Source of the DNA: Candidatus Zapsychrus exili
GTDB lineage: Bacteria > Omnitrophota > Gorgyraeia > Zapsychrales > Zapsychraceae
Direction: 5' to 3'
Length of the DNA: 59,023 nt
NCBI GenBank assembly: GCA_030765585.1
Contig: JAVCCJ010000070.1
Coordinates: 1 to 59,023 of the forward strand
Positions 16,305-25,402 of this stretch are shown here, piece after piece. Both the position numbers and the translations under genes were made by a program. Positions within the stretch are counted from its first letter, which is position 1; every line of letters begins with the position of its first letter. A model generated the notes under the pieces. It saw nothing but the letters and a program-made list of their open reading frames with translations, had not been told where the DNA came from and did not search any database.

Positions 16305-16948
16305 TTAAATATTTCTCCTGTCTCATTAGACCAAAACAATAAATCTAATTCATCCATAGGTATCTTTACTTTTTTAGAGAATTTTTTTAACTCATCCTCT
16401 AAATATAAATAAACTTTCTTGGTTAGACTTTTTGGTTTCTCTTTTATAATGTCGTACTTAATTAAGTTTTTAAAAATATGTACATCAAGTATTGCTAAGT
16501 CACGTCCAAAACCTATATTTCTTAAAAAATGGCTAGCTTCCTTTAATCCAATACCTAAAACATTATCAGCAAACCATTCTCGAGTTTCTAAGATATTATC
16601 AACATCAATTCTTTCTTTTATTTTAATACTCGCACCTTTTAGAAATTTCTTACGAGTCTCAAATATAAATCTTGCTTTATTATTAGGAAAGCGTACTCCA
16701 GCAAGGCCCTCTCTTATTTTTTTTAAGCTTCCTTTTAAAAGATTCCCATTCTTTTCTAAAAGCTTTATTGCCTTATCGCAATAAACCGCCTTAGACTGTG
16801 GAGTACATACACAAAAACAAAGCTCGCTAAATATTCTTTTCTCTGGCTGATCAAAAACCAGTCTAAACTCTTTTAATCTTTTCTTTATACTAGCTTTCTT
16901 ATTATTATATTCTGCAATAAGAACATTTACGCTGGTATCAGATAGCAT
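16301..16948 (-). CDS. 8-oxoguanine DNA glycosylase/AP lyase, archaeal Ogg2 type
   Basis: 215 residues. An HhH-GPD glycosylase without zinc finger: LGIGLKEASHFLRNIGFG carries the helix-hairpin-helix and catalytic Lys, and LAILDVHIFKNL the catalytic Asp. CFCVCTPQSKA and GVRFPNNKARFI are Ogg2 motifs. It excises 8-oxoguanine and nicks the strand. Overlaps with the rubrerythrin-like gene (11 bases) and the Rrf2 gene (4 bases) place DNA oxidation repair inside the oxygen-defence operon. Confidence 0.88.
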   Translation of the reverse strand: MLSDTSVNVLIAEYNNKKASIKKRLKEFRLVFDQPEKRIFSELCFCVCTPQSKAVYCDKAIKLLEKNGNLLKGSLKKIREGLAGVRFPNNKARFIFETRKKFLKGASIKIKERIDVDNILETREWFADNVLGIGLKEASHFLRNIGFGRDLAILDVHIFKNLIKYDIIKEKPKSLTKKVYLYLEDELKKFSKKVKIPMDELDLLFWSNETGEIFK

Positions 16949-17414
16949 CTTTTAGCTCTTCTAATTTTTTAAGATGTTCATACTCTTGAGCTATTAGCTT
17001 ATCAATCATTTGATGGTCTTGTTCTGAAACTAGCTTTTTTACGTTATCAAAAAATACAATTGAATCCTTCTCAAAACCTATCCCCAAATCAATAGCCTGA
17101 GCATAACCTTCAACTCCTAAGGCAATTTGTCGACCAGAACCCTTCTTAGTGAATGCATGCTCACTTGCCAAAGAATTCATATGAGCAAAATATTCCTCTG
17201 GATATGACTGAATAGGCTCGTACTTCTTAAAAAGATCTAATATTTTTTGAAAAACATATATATGGCTTTCTTCTTCAGAAGCTAGAAATTTAAAAACTTT
17301 CTTTGCCTCTTCGTCTTCAATGTTATCTACTAAAGTCTCGTAGAACTCTTTACCATTTATTTCAATTTGAATACCTATCTCTATTATTTCGCTTCCAGAG
17401 AATTGATCTGACAT
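16938..17414 (-). CDS. Rubrerythrin-like ferritin-fold diiron protein
   Basis: 158 residues without a rubredoxin domain. The diiron ligands are visible in IEINGKEFYETL, ASEEESHIYVFQ, GFEKDSIVFFDNV and QEYEHLKKLEEL, the ferritin-like four-helix pattern. Such proteins reduce peroxide or handle iron. It starts an operon with ogg and the Rrf2 gene. Confidence 0.85.
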   Translation of the reverse strand: MSDQFSGSEIIEIGIQIEINGKEFYETLVDNIEDEEAKKVFKFLASEEESHIYVFQKILDLFKKYEPIQSYPEEYFAHMNSLASEHAFTKKGSGRQIALGVEGYAQAIDLGIGFEKDSIVFFDNVKKLVSEQDHQMIDKLIAQEYEHLKKLEELKDAI

Positions 17415-17429
17415 GCTTGACTCCTCTTT

Positions 17430-17517
17430 TTTAATACTCGATACTCGATTCTAGATGCTAGATAGAAACAAAAACACTAATAACATTTATTTGATATCCA
17501 ATATCTAGGATCTACTG
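17430..17517. repeat. Degenerate word array (CTAGAT/CTCGAT words)
   Basis: ACTCGATACTCGATTCTAGA, then TGCTAGATAG and, after a gap, CCAATATCTAGGATC. It separates dfx from the rubrerythrin-like gene. No promoter is obvious. Confidence 0.5.
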
Positions 17518-17895
17518 TTAAGCTTTCCAAAGTCCGTGTAAATTGCAATACTCGCGAACTTCGATTACGTCTTCTTTCTTAGCACAAAAACAAGCTTCTG
17601 GCTTTTGTCCTGGCTTTAATTCTGCCCTTAAAACTTTGCTTTCAGTTAAAACCTCAATAAAATTAATGTAATGCTCGTCTAACATTGGATGCTCAACGTC
17701 TCCAACTTTTACTTTAATTCCACATTCTGCCTCTTCTACTACAGGAACATGCTTCTCTGAACCAGTATCTTCTGCTTTAGCATCTAACTTTTGCATTTTT
17801 TCTGCGCAACAAACTGGCACAGGCATAGCTTCTTTTACAACTTCTACAACGCTTCCACAATGTACACATTTATAAATTTCTCTTAATGCTATCAT
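17518..17895 (-). CDS. dfx: Desulfoferrodoxin (superoxide reductase, two-iron class)
   Basis: 125 residues. The desulforedoxin-like N-terminal domain has CVHC and VCC for the FeS4 centre I. The SOR domain carries the Fe centre II ligands: His in SEKHVPVVE, two His in VEHPMLDEHYI, and Cys and His in EYCNLHGLW; the catalytic E-K precedes the first His. It reduces superoxide to peroxide without making oxygen, with rubredoxin as donor. Start overlaps the fprA stop by four bases. Confidence 0.96.
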   Translation of the reverse strand: MIALREIYKCVHCGSVVEVVKEAMPVPVCCAEKMQKLDAKAEDTGSEKHVPVVEEAECGIKVKVGDVEHPMLDEHYINFIEVLTESKVLRAELKPGQKPEACFCAKKEDVIEVREYCNLHGLWKA

Positions 17896-19058
17896 GATAT
17901 TTCTCCTTTGGATTTATCCTTTATTTCATTTATTTGATTTTCATCAGGCACATACTGAACTTTAATACTTTCTAACATTTCAAATCCGCATCCACTCAAT
18001 GTTGTTTCTATTTCTTTAATACTTTGTCCTCCCCAACCATAAGACCCAAAAGCCAAGCCAGTTCTTCCTTTTGGCGCAAGACCTTTCAAATAGCAAAGAA
18101 AAGCTGCAACAGCAGGTAACATTCCACTATTTAACGTAGGCGAACCAACACACAAATATTTAGCATCTAGCAAATATGTCATAACATCTGAAATATGCAT
18201 ATCCTGAAGACTTATTAGTCTAGACTGTATGCCCTTACCGTCAAAAGCATCTTGAATAGCTTGTGCTATAACAGCCGTTGAATCCCACATCGTGTCATAC
18301 ACAATTGCGGCTTTATCTTCCATCTTATTATTAGCCCATTTTGTGTAACTCTCTATTATCTTCCCTATATTCTCTCTCCATATAATTCCATGACTTGGAG
18401 CTATCATATTTATATCTAAACCAGATGCAGCTTCTAGCTCTTTAACAACTTGATTACCATAAGGAAGAACAATATTTGCATAATATTTAGCTGCTTCATA
18501 ATAAACAGTATCCCATTCAAGCTCGTCATCAAAGCGTTCATCTGATGCAATGTGCTGACCAAAAGAATCATTTGATAAAAGTAATTTATCTTCTGGGATA
18601 TAGGTTACCATTGAATCAGGCCAATGAACCATAGGAGTTAATACAAAATTTAAATTTCTTTTTCCTATGTTAAGAGAATCTCCTGTATTTATAACCTTAA
18701 ACTTCCAATCATTGCCTTTGTAATGAAGATTCAAACCTTTTTCTCCATTTGGACAAGTTACAATTTCTGCATTCTTGCAAACTTGCATAATATCTGGCAA
18801 TGCTCCAGAATGATCCATCTCAACATGATTACAAACTATATAATCTATTTTCTCTGGATCAATAATCTCTTTTATTCTTTCTAACATCTCATCATAAAAT
18901 TGATGCTTAACAGTATCTACCAAAGTGATTTTATCATCTACTATCAAATATGAATTATAAGTAGACCCTCTTTGAGTAAGATACCCATGAAAGCTTCTTA
19001 AATCCCAATCTATAGCACCTACCCAGTAAATGCCTTTTTTTATTTCAATAGATTTCAT
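17892..19058 (-). CDS. fprA: Flavodiiron protein (FprA/ROO type)
   Basis: 388 residues. An N-terminal beta-lactamase-like diiron domain with HVEMDH, VHWPDSM, SNDSFGQH and APSHG ligands, then a flavodoxin domain (from about 255; YDTMWDSTAVIAQAI FMN loop). It reduces O2 to water or NO to N2O using rubredoxin. It forms an operon with dfx, and rubredoxin is upstream. Confidence 0.95.
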   Translation of the reverse strand: MKSIEIKKGIYWVGAIDWDLRSFHGYLTQRGSTYNSYLIVDDKITLVDTVKHQFYDEMLERIKEIIDPEKIDYIVCNHVEMDHSGALPDIMQVCKNAEIVTCPNGEKGLNLHYKGNDWKFKVINTGDSLNIGKRNLNFVLTPMVHWPDSMVTYIPEDKLLLSNDSFGQHIASDERFDDELEWDTVYYEAAKYYANIVLPYGNQVVKELEAASGLDINMIAPSHGIIWRENIGKIIESYTKWANNKMEDKAAIVYDTMWDSTAVIAQAIQDAFDGKGIQSRLISLQDMHISDVMTYLLDAKYLCVGSPTLNSGMLPAVAAFLCYLKGLAPKGRTGLAFGSYGWGGQSIKEIETTLSGCGFEMLESIKVQYVPDENQINEIKDKSKGEIS

Positions 19059-19078
19059 ACTAACCTTTCAACACCCTT

Positions 19079-19180
19079 GTCATCCCTGCGAAGGCAGGGA
19101 TGACATTAATATATTTAACTGTTTTTTATCAATAAGAGATTCCGGTATTCTCGTCTTACGGCTCGAAACCGGAATGACAG
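19079..19180. repeat. Palindromic repeat pair (GTCATCCCTGC and CCGGAATGAC modules)
   Basis: GTCATCCCTGC/GCAGGGATGAC forms a 26-base palindrome at 19079-19104, followed by ATTCCGGT...ACCGGAAT. These are the same modules that make up the 99-bp tandem repeat near 6538 and the element at 38898. A word array of CCTTAAACCTTAATCC type follows (19187-19219). Confidence 0.8.
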
Positions 19181-19223
19181 TGTTTTTACTTTATCCTTAA
19201 ACCTTAATCCTCAAACCTTGTTT

Positions 19224-19385
19224 TTACTCTACTACTTCAAAATCATCTTTACCAACGCCACATTCAGGACATACCCAATCATCTGATATATCTTCAAATG
19301 CAGTACCAGCTGCAACTCCATTATCAGAATCACCAACTTCAGGATCATAGATATACCCACATACTGTGCATTTATACTTTTTCAT
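19224..19385 (-). CDS. Rubredoxin
   Basis: 53 residues, starting [19 protein letters not shown] and ending with [16 protein letters not shown]. The two CxxC pairs bind one iron. GAGGAG precedes the ATG by about eight bases. It is the expected electron donor for the flavodiiron protein, desulfoferrodoxin and rubrerythrins encoded around it. Confidence 0.96.
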   Translation of the reverse strand: MKKYKCTVCGYIYDPEVGDSDNGVAAGTAFEDISDDWVCPECGVGKDDFEVVE

Positions 19386-19404
19386 TTTTGCCGCTCCTCT
19401 CTTA

Positions 19405-19483
19405 GATCCCTCGCTTTAAAGCTCGGGATAAATTCGAACCTCAATTTACGCTCCCTTTGGTCTCGTAAATTATGCCCTCATTT
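19405..19483 (-). repeat. 3'-end two-hairpin element, copy D (after the DUF2892 gene)
   Basis: On the minus strand: TAAATGAGGGCATAA, beginning at the stop codon, then a stem TTTACG/CGTAAA, ATTGAGGTTCGAATTTATCC and a final ATCCCGAGCTTT/AAAGCGAGGGAT hairpin. It lies just before the rubredoxin ribosome site. Confidence 0.75.
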
Positions 19484-19667
19484 ATTTTAATCCTAACTTC
19501 TTTAATATAATTATCATCGGACACCAATTCGTAAACGCTGACTGCAACAAATTTAATCCAATAAAAACTGTTAATAAAATCCATAAAGGATTTACAAAAT
19601 ATGCAAGAGCAGCGCTTATTAGTACCATTACACCCGCTATTGCCCTTAATACTCTTTCTAATGTCAT
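19482..19667 (-). CDS. DUF2892 (YgaP-type) small membrane protein
   Basis: 61 residues with two membrane helices (about 6-25 and 27-46) and the conserved NWCPMIIILKKLG end. In YgaP this unit is fused to a rhodanese domain; here it stands alone, as often happens. Function unknown. It begins one base after the RND pump gene, so the two are co-transcribed. Confidence 0.88.
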   Translation of the reverse strand: MTLERVLRAIAGVMVLISAALAYFVNPLWILLTVFIGLNLLQSAFTNWCPMIIILKKLGLK

Positions 19668-19668
19668 T

Positions 19669-22600
19669 TTATCTCTCCAATATATTATTAAACCACTTAT
19701 CTCCTAAAAATTGATAAACTAAAACTGGAAAAACAACTAAAGTTAACACCGACGATAAAGATAGTCCAAAAACAATTGACCATGCAAGCCCTGACCAAAC
19801 TGGATCTGAAGCAATTACTAAAGAGCCTAGTATGGTTGTAATTGATGTTAGAAGTATCGGCCTTGCACGTGTAACGCCAGCATCTAATAATGTACTTTTT
19901 AACGAGCTGTGGTCACGAGCAGCTTGAATTACATACTCGATAAATATTATTGCATTATTAACTACAATACCTGCAAGAGCTATAACTCCTATCATTGATG
20001 TTGCCGAGAAATATACCCTGAAAACAATAAAAAGAATTGCAAACCCTGGCATAACCCCTATTAAAGCAAGTGGGATAGTTCCTAATATAAGCAAAGGCAG
20101 AACAAAAGAATTGAATTGTGCGACCAGTACAAGATAAATTAGGATTATCGCAACTGCAATCGCAAGCCCTAAATCCCTAAATACTTTGACTGTCAGATCC
20201 CATTCACCACCTATTTCTATTTTCACCACATCAGTCTCATTTACTAAATATTCTGCGCCGACCAAAGAAAATTTCGTCAATTCAGAATTATTAGCAAACA
20301 CCTTATAATTAGATAATTTCTTTAATAAATCTATGGCAGCGTACGTCACGCTTCGTTTGCCCATCTCTCCTGATATATAAATAACCTGCTCCCTGTTATC
20401 ATTTAAAATAATATCCTCTTGCAACTGAGACTCCACTTTAATGAACCTTGATACAGGTATATAATTTCCTAATTCATTTTGTATATTAATATTTTCAAGA
20501 TCTTTTATACTATCCCTTAGATCCCTGTCAAATTTAAGAACAATATATTCCTGCTCATAATTATAATCACTATGATATACCCCTATTATCTTTCCACTAA
20601 ATATAGTTTCAAGCTCATTTGAAATAGACTCAACACTTACTTTCAACTTAGCTGCCAGATCTTTATCTATTGATAAAACATGCTTCTTGTGTTCCTCTAA
20701 AGAAGATACATCAATATCTTTTACTCCCTCTATTTCCTTAGATATTTTCTCAATATCGCCTGCAACACTATAAAGCAACTTCTTATTTCTGCTTTTTACC
20801 TTAACATAAAATGTCGACTTTACAGGTGGTCCTGGAGGATCTTCTACAACCTTTATTCTCAAACTCTTATTTTCCTTAAAATTACCCTCTAATAGCTCTC
20901 TATATTCATAGGCTAACTCCTCTGATTTCAATACTCTTTTGTTCGGATGAGTTAGATTAAGTTTTAAAGTTATCTGATTTGTCTCTTTTCTCTCCTGAAC
21001 CCCTCTAAATAAACCATTAAAATCAAGAACTGGTGGTATTCCAACGAATGATTGTATACTTAAAATATCCTTCTCTTTTAATAACAGATTTGATGCCTCA
21101 TTTGATACAGCATTAGTGCTCTCTATGCTTATACCTCTGTCTAAGTCCATATATACATATATCTGTTCTCTATCCGCCTTAGGTAACATTCTAAATCTTA
21201 CCAATTTAATTACAGGGAATGTCAAAACTATTAAAAGAATAACAAATGCCCCCAACAAAAACCTAAATCTTTTTTTCTTATCATCAATTAATCCCGATAA
21301 TATGCTTTTATATCTTTCTAAAACAAATCTCATAATATTGCATATAACTCCACACTTCTGTTCTATGCTAGACTCTATTTTATCTTTGCAGAATACACCA
21401 GCCAACCACGGATTCATAGTATAGGCATATATTAATGATACAATAAGCGCTGCTGATACAAAAAACGGCAAAGGCCCCATATATGGGCCCATCATGCCTG
21501 TTACAAATGCCATAGGAATAAAAGCTAGAACAGTTGTCAAAGTAGACAAAAACAATCCTGTTCCCACCTCAGAAACTGACTGCGACACCAAAGAGATCTT
21601 ATCCAGCTCAGGAAATTTCTTTTTATTCTTAACGATATTCTCTATAACAACTGTTGCACTATCCACTAGAAGCCCTAAAGAAAGAATTAAAGCAAATAAT
21701 GTAATTCTGTTTATTGTATATCCAAAAAGATTTCCTAAAGCCAAAACTGTTAGCAAAGTCATCGGAATGCTAAACGCAACTATTAATGCAGCACGATGAT
21801 TTAAAAAACAAAACAATACAAAAAATACTATTGCAATGGCTTGAATAAGATTTTTAGTAAGACCTGATATCTCTTCTTTGGCTATACGTCCTTCATCTTT
21901 CACAATCTCAATATTTATACCTTTTAAATAATCTCTTCTTTTAACCAAGTCTGCTAACTTAGAGTCGATATCATTTGATACATTAATTATATTTTTGCCT
22001 TTTTGTTTTGAAATGGAAAGAAAAACTGCATTATCAAGATTTAATCCTTTTTTATAAAAATTGACATAATCTTCATACTCTTTTTCTTTTTCAATAACCG
22101 TAGCTACATCAGATACCTTTAAACTCTTTTCATAATTTGAAGCTATTATTATATTTTCTATATCCTTAACCCCAACAACCTGCTCCTGTGTCTCGACCTT
22201 AAAATACTTATCCTTTGTTTTAACAAGCCCTAAATCTTTCAATAAAGACGTATTATTTAAAGCCTGCATTATCTCTATTAAAGACGTTTGAGAAGTACTC
22301 ATTTTCAAAGGGTCAAGAACAATTTGAAATTCTCTTTTTCTTCCCCCGGCAACCTCTGCTAAAGATGTGCCCTTTACCTGCTTTAACTCATCACGTAACT
22401 GATATGCTATCTTCCTTAATGCTACAGGATCTTTGTCATTTGAATACAAGACAACAGTTTTAATAGGCAGATCTTCTGGGTCTATTGAATAAATATATGG
22501 ATCACTTACTCCTAAAGGAGATAAATTAAGTCTACTTGATATTTTCTGTCGAAGAATTATCATACTTTCTTCCAAATTCTCGCCTACAAAAAACTCAACA

Positions 22601-22890
22601 ATAACAGATGATTTTCCACCCTGAATTGACTTTGAATAAATATTTTCTATCGAAGGGATTTCGGCAAGAATATCTTCAAGCGGCTTAGTAACTATCTGAT
22701 ATACTTCATCAACAGTTGCTCCTTCAAATTCCACATCAACTGAGAATGCAGGAGCAACAATATCGGGATTATACTGTTTTGGCATAATGACAAAAGATAT
22801 GCTTCCCCATAGAATAATCCCTATAAAAATAAGGAATGAAAGCTTCTTATTCTTTAAAAAGTATTCTGATATTTTTCCGTATATATTCAT
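19669..22890 (-). CDS. RND-superfamily efflux transporter (AcrB/HAE-like)
   Basis: 1,073 residues. TM1 (about 14-35) is followed by two large periplasmic loops and further helix groups near 330-500 and 540-560 and from about 910. GRKREFQIVLDPLKMS, the TM4 motif LSLGLLVDSATVVIENIVKN (one Asp where AcrB has two) and the last-third ALAGIVVNNAIIFIEYV identify the class. No membrane-fusion or TolC partner is adjacent; the substrate cannot be told. It follows rubrerythrin after a hairpin and is followed by DUF2892. Confidence 0.9.
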   Translation of the reverse strand: MNIYGKISEYFLKNKKLSFLIFIGIILWGSISFVIMPKQYNPDIVAPAFSVDVEFEGATVDEVYQIVTKPLEDILAEIPSIENIYSKSIQGGKSSVIVEFFVGENLEESMIILRQKISSRLNLSPLGVSDPYIYSIDPEDLPIKTVVLYSNDKDPVALRKIAYQLRDELKQVKGTSLAEVAGGRKREFQIVLDPLKMSTSQTSLIEIMQALNNTSLLKDLGLVKTKDKYFKVETQEQVVGVKDIENIIIASNYEKSLKVSDVATVIEKEKEYEDYVNFYKKGLNLDNAVFLSISKQKGKNIINVSNDIDSKLADLVKRRDYLKGINIEIVKDEGRIAKEEISGLTKNLIQAIAIVFFVLFCFLNHRAALIVAFSIPMTLLTVLALGNLFGYTINRITLFALILSLGLLVDSATVVIENIVKNKKKFPELDKISLVSQSVSEVGTGLFLSTLTTVLAFIPMAFVTGMMGPYMGPLPFFVSAALIVSLIYAYTMNPWLAGVFCKDKIESSIEQKCGVICNIMRFVLERYKSILSGLIDDKKKRFRFLLGAFVILLIVLTFPVIKLVRFRMLPKADREQIYVYMDLDRGISIESTNAVSNEASNLLLKEKDILSIQSFVGIPPVLDFNGLFRGVQERKETNQITLKLNLTHPNKRVLKSEELAYEYRELLEGNFKENKSLRIKVVEDPPGPPVKSTFYVKVKSRNKKLLYSVAGDIEKISKEIEGVKDIDVSSLEEHKKHVLSIDKDLAAKLKVSVESISNELETIFSGKIIGVYHSDYNYEQEYIVLKFDRDLRDSIKDLENINIQNELGNYIPVSRFIKVESQLQEDIILNDNREQVIYISGEMGKRSVTYAAIDLLKKLSNYKVFANNSELTKFSLVGAEYLVNETDVVKIEIGGEWDLTVKVFRDLGLAIAVAIILIYLVLVAQFNSFVLPLLILGTIPLALIGVMPGFAILFIVFRVYFSATSMIGVIALAGIVVNNAIIFIEYVIQAARDHSSLKSTLLDAGVTRARPILLTSITTILGSLVIASDPVWSGLAWSIVFGLSLSSVLTLVVFPVLVYQFLGDKWFNNILER

Positions 22891-22904
22891 AATGATAAAT
22901 GATA

Positions 22905-22960
22905 GGGGACAGACAGGAGATATGGGTATTTACCTGTTTCCATATCTCCTGTCTGTCCCC
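22905..22960. terminator. 21-bp perfect hairpin between rubrerythrin and RND genes
   Basis: Arms at 22905-22925 and 22940-22960 pair perfectly, beginning GGGGACAGACAGGAG, around a 14-base loop. The GGGACAG core is typical of REP-like repeats, and GGGACAG recurs at 58941. It probably isolates the hcp-rubrerythrin operon from the pump gene. There is no long T tract. Confidence 0.8.
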
Positions 22961-22971
22961 ATTATTATTAA

Positions 22972-23547
22972 TTAATAATTCTCAGCCAATACTTCATAAA
23001 ACGCTTGTGGATGAATGCATGCAGGACAAACTTTAGGCGCTTCTTTGCTCTCATGAACATATCCGCAATTACGACATCTCCACTTTACCGTTGTATCTTT
23101 CTTAAAAACTGTGCCATCTTTTACATTTTTAAGCAAAGCTCTGTATCTTTTTTCATGCTCCTCTTCCACTTCTGATATTTCCTTAAAAATCTCTGCTATT
23201 TCTTTAAAACCTTCTTCTAATGCTGTCTCCGATGCTTCTTTGTAAAGAACACTCCACTCCATTTTTTCCCCGTCTGCAGAAGCTTCTAAATTTTCAGCAG
23301 TATCACCTATTGCTCCAGCAGGATAACTTGCAGTAATCTCTACTTCACCACCTTCTAGAAATTTAAAGAACTTTTTTGCATGTTCTTTTTCGTTTTCAGC
23401 TGTTTCTAGAAATATAGCTGCTATTTGTTCATATCCTGCTTTCTTAGCAACACTTGCAAAGTATGTATATCTATTCCTTGCTTGTGACTCGCCGGCAAAT
23501 GATGCTAATAAATTCTTCTCTGTCTTAGTTCCTTTTAATTTTGACAT
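22972..23547 (-). CDS. rbr: Rubrerythrin
   Basis: 191 residues. A ferritin-like diiron domain (FAGESQARNRYTYFASVAKK, ETAENEKEHAKKFF, EISEVEEEHEKRYRALL) plus a C-terminal rubredoxin domain with CRNCGYVHE and CPAC. NADH-linked peroxide reductase of anaerobes. It is the last gene of the hcp operon, 18 bases after the FNR-like gene. Confidence 0.96.
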   Translation of the reverse strand: MSKLKGTKTEKNLLASFAGESQARNRYTYFASVAKKAGYEQIAAIFLETAENEKEHAKKFFKFLEGGEVEITASYPAGAIGDTAENLEASADGEKMEWSVLYKEASETALEEGFKEIAEIFKEISEVEEEHEKRYRALLKNVKDGTVFKKDTTVKWRCRNCGYVHESKEAPKVCPACIHPQAFYEVLAENY

Positions 23548-23565
23548 TTTTCTTTTCTCCTATTC

Positions 23566-24276
23566 TTAATAACCCATAAAATTCTCGGCCTTTATCATAT
23601 CTTCTGCACATCCAAGATTAGCGCAAACTTTCTTCATTGCCTCTACCATGACCGGAGGTCCTACTATAAATAAATTTCTTATCTTATAATCAATCATCTG
23701 TTTATTAATGAATTCTTCATTTATCATACCCTTTGAATATCCCATATCATTATCTGGGAGTTCTACAAGGCAATGCGATATATTGATTAAACCTTTTTCT
23801 TTGCTCCAATTATCCAATTCTTCTTTAAAAGCAATATCCTTAACTGTCCAATTTGAATATAAAAGATTGACATCTATATCCAAATTCTTATCCAATATAT
23901 ATTCTATTATAGAAATCGCAGGCGTTATGCCTATACCACCTGCAAGAAAACCTATTTTTTTATACTCTTCTTTTAAAACACAACTTCCCATAGGACCTTT
24001 GATCAAAATTTCATCACCTTCTTTTAAAAATTTTAAACGAGATGAGAATTCGCTATCTGATAATTTCTTTGTAAACTCAATATAATCCCGCTCAGGCGAG
24101 CAAGAAAACGATAAATACTTATTTACATTCTTATTCTGCATATTTTCTTTATCAAAAATGATCTGTGCAAATTGCCCAGGGATAAATGAAATCTTGCTTT
24201 CAGGAGAAAATCTAAAACTTGATACATTATCTGTTCTTTTAACGCTTCCTATAAATTTACACTTAAACTCCTGCAT
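23566..24276 (-). CDS. FAD/NAD-dependent oxidoreductase, ferredoxin-NADP reductase fold
   Basis: 236 residues from the ATG at 24276, chosen for the AGGAG before it; the longer frame to 24318 overlaps the PPOX gene. The N-terminal FAD barrel has NKYLSFSCSPERDYIEFT, the nucleotide domain has FLAGGIGITPAISIIEY, and the end has NLFIVGPPVMVEAMKKVC. No 2Fe-2S domain. Placed between ferredoxin/hcp and rubrerythrin, it probably feeds electrons from NAD(P)H to them; inference. Confidence 0.85.
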   Translation of the reverse strand: MQEFKCKFIGSVKRTDNVSSFRFSPESKISFIPGQFAQIIFDKENMQNKNVNKYLSFSCSPERDYIEFTKKLSDSEFSSRLKFLKEGDEILIKGPMGSCVLKEEYKKIGFLAGGIGITPAISIIEYILDKNLDIDVNLLYSNWTVKDIAFKEELDNWSKEKGLINISHCLVELPDNDMGYSKGMINEEFINKQMIDYKIRNLFIVGPPVMVEAMKKVCANLGCAEDMIKAENFMGY

Positions 24277-24289
24277 GTTTTCTCCTATG

Positions 24290-24754
24290 CTATTTTTTCT
24301 TGATCGGCGACAGATCAATCACCTTCTCAACATCTATCTCTATCAAATATTTAGGATGTTTAGGAAGATCCACTTCAAAATGTTTCCTTGATTTTACACT
24401 AGTCTGAACACTTTTTATTACCCTGCTTGAAATCCTTCTTATAATGCTGTTTTCCCACTTCTTTATTATATGATCTTCTATTTTTTCTCTTAAGACTATC
24501 TTTGCTTTTCCCTGTATAGTTACTCCTGAAAAACTATGTTCATCTATAGCATCAATGCTTACTGTAGAATTTCTAGCTAAATTCTTATAAGTATTCCCCT
24601 TGTACAAATCTATAATAAAAACTTTATCTTCTTCTATCCCAACTATTCCTTTGGCAGAACAATTTATTTTATTTCTAGAATCTAAAGTAGCGACCATAAC
24701 AAACCCTTGTCTTTGCAATAAATTCATCTGATCTCTAGATAATTTATCTTTCAT
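24290..24754 (-). CDS. Pyridoxamine 5'-phosphate oxidase-like flavin-binding protein
   Basis: 154 residues. A split-barrel PPOX fold: QGFVMVATLDSRNKINCSAK at the start, then FIIDLYKGNTYKNLARNSTV and FSGVTIQGKAKIV. Such proteins bind FMN or F420; the substrate is unknown. It overlaps arsC by four bases in the hcp operon. Confidence 0.78.
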   Translation of the reverse strand: MKDKLSRDQMNLLQRQGFVMVATLDSRNKINCSAKGIVGIEEDKVFIIDLYKGNTYKNLARNSTVSIDAIDEHSFSGVTIQGKAKIVLREKIEDHIIKKWENSIIRRISSRVIKSVQTSVKSRKHFEVDLPKHPKYLIEIDVEKVIDLSPIKKK

Positions 24755-25188
24755 TGTTGATATCCATTTTCAGCTATAAATTCCTTTATCTTTAACTGAA
24801 TTTCTTCTCTTACAACACGTGTAAAAGCTAACTTTTCTTCTGCAGAACCCTCAAAGGAAGAAGGATCAGAAAATCCCCATCTAATTTGCTTTTCATTTCC
24901 GGGGAAAATAGGGCACTTAGATGCATTTGCCTCATCACACACTTTTATTACATAATCATAGCTCTTACCACTGTTGATAAGCTCTGATACTGATTGCGTC
25001 TTTTTGCCCTCAATATTAATTCCTATTTCTCTAAGCACACTTACAGCAAAAGGATTTAAATTACCAGGCTCAATTCCAGCACTTTCAACATCAAACTTGT
25101 CCGGAGCTAATTTTCTTAATATTTCTTCTGCCATCTGACTTCTGGCAGAATTATGTATGCAAATAAAAAGAATACTTTTCTTCATCAT
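24751..25188 (-). CDS. arsC: Arsenate reductase, thioredoxin-coupled LMW-phosphatase type
   Basis: 145 residues. The CIHNSARSQMAE phosphate loop (C-x5-R), VCDEANASKCP with the two resolving cysteines, and WGFSDPSSFEG with the catalytic DP are all present. It reduces arsenate to arsenite. No ArsB/Acr3 exporter or ArsR is nearby, so its place in a nitrosative-stress operon is unexplained. It overlaps the ferredoxin gene by one base. Confidence 0.92.
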   Translation of the reverse strand: MMKKSILFICIHNSARSQMAEEILRKLAPDKFDVESAGIEPGNLNPFAVSVLREIGINIEGKKTQSVSELINSGKSYDYVIKVCDEANASKCPIFPGNEKQIRWGFSDPSSFEGSAEEKLAFTRVVREEIQLKIKEFIAENGYQQ

Positions 25189-25376
25189 TAATTTATCTTT
25201 ATTGCATCAACTGAACAAACCCTTTCACAGCCTCGCAATTTATCACATTTTGTTTCATTAATAACTTTACATTTATTGATTTTACTATCAATATAAAGAA
25301 TATTCATTGGACACATATCAACGCAAAGCCCACATCCTATACATTTGTCTTCATCTATTAGTACTATTTTATTCAT
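25188..25376 (-). CDS. Two-[4Fe-4S] ferredoxin-like protein
   Basis: 62 residues. The first cluster motif is CIGCGLCVDMCPM; the second is altered, CDKLRGCERVCSV, with C-x5-C-x3-C plus an upstream Cys (KCKVINETKC). Directly after hcp, it is probably the electron carrier for it. Confidence 0.85.
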   Translation of the reverse strand: MNKIVLIDEDKCIGCGLCVDMCPMNILYIDSKINKCKVINETKCDKLRGCERVCSVDAIKIN

Positions 25377-25402
25377 AATATTGATATAGTCTAGTATAAA
25401 CT

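Noticed and set aside
24277-24318. Upstream extension of the FNR-like gene
   Set aside because: It overlaps the PPOX gene and a better ATG with AGGAG lies at 24276.
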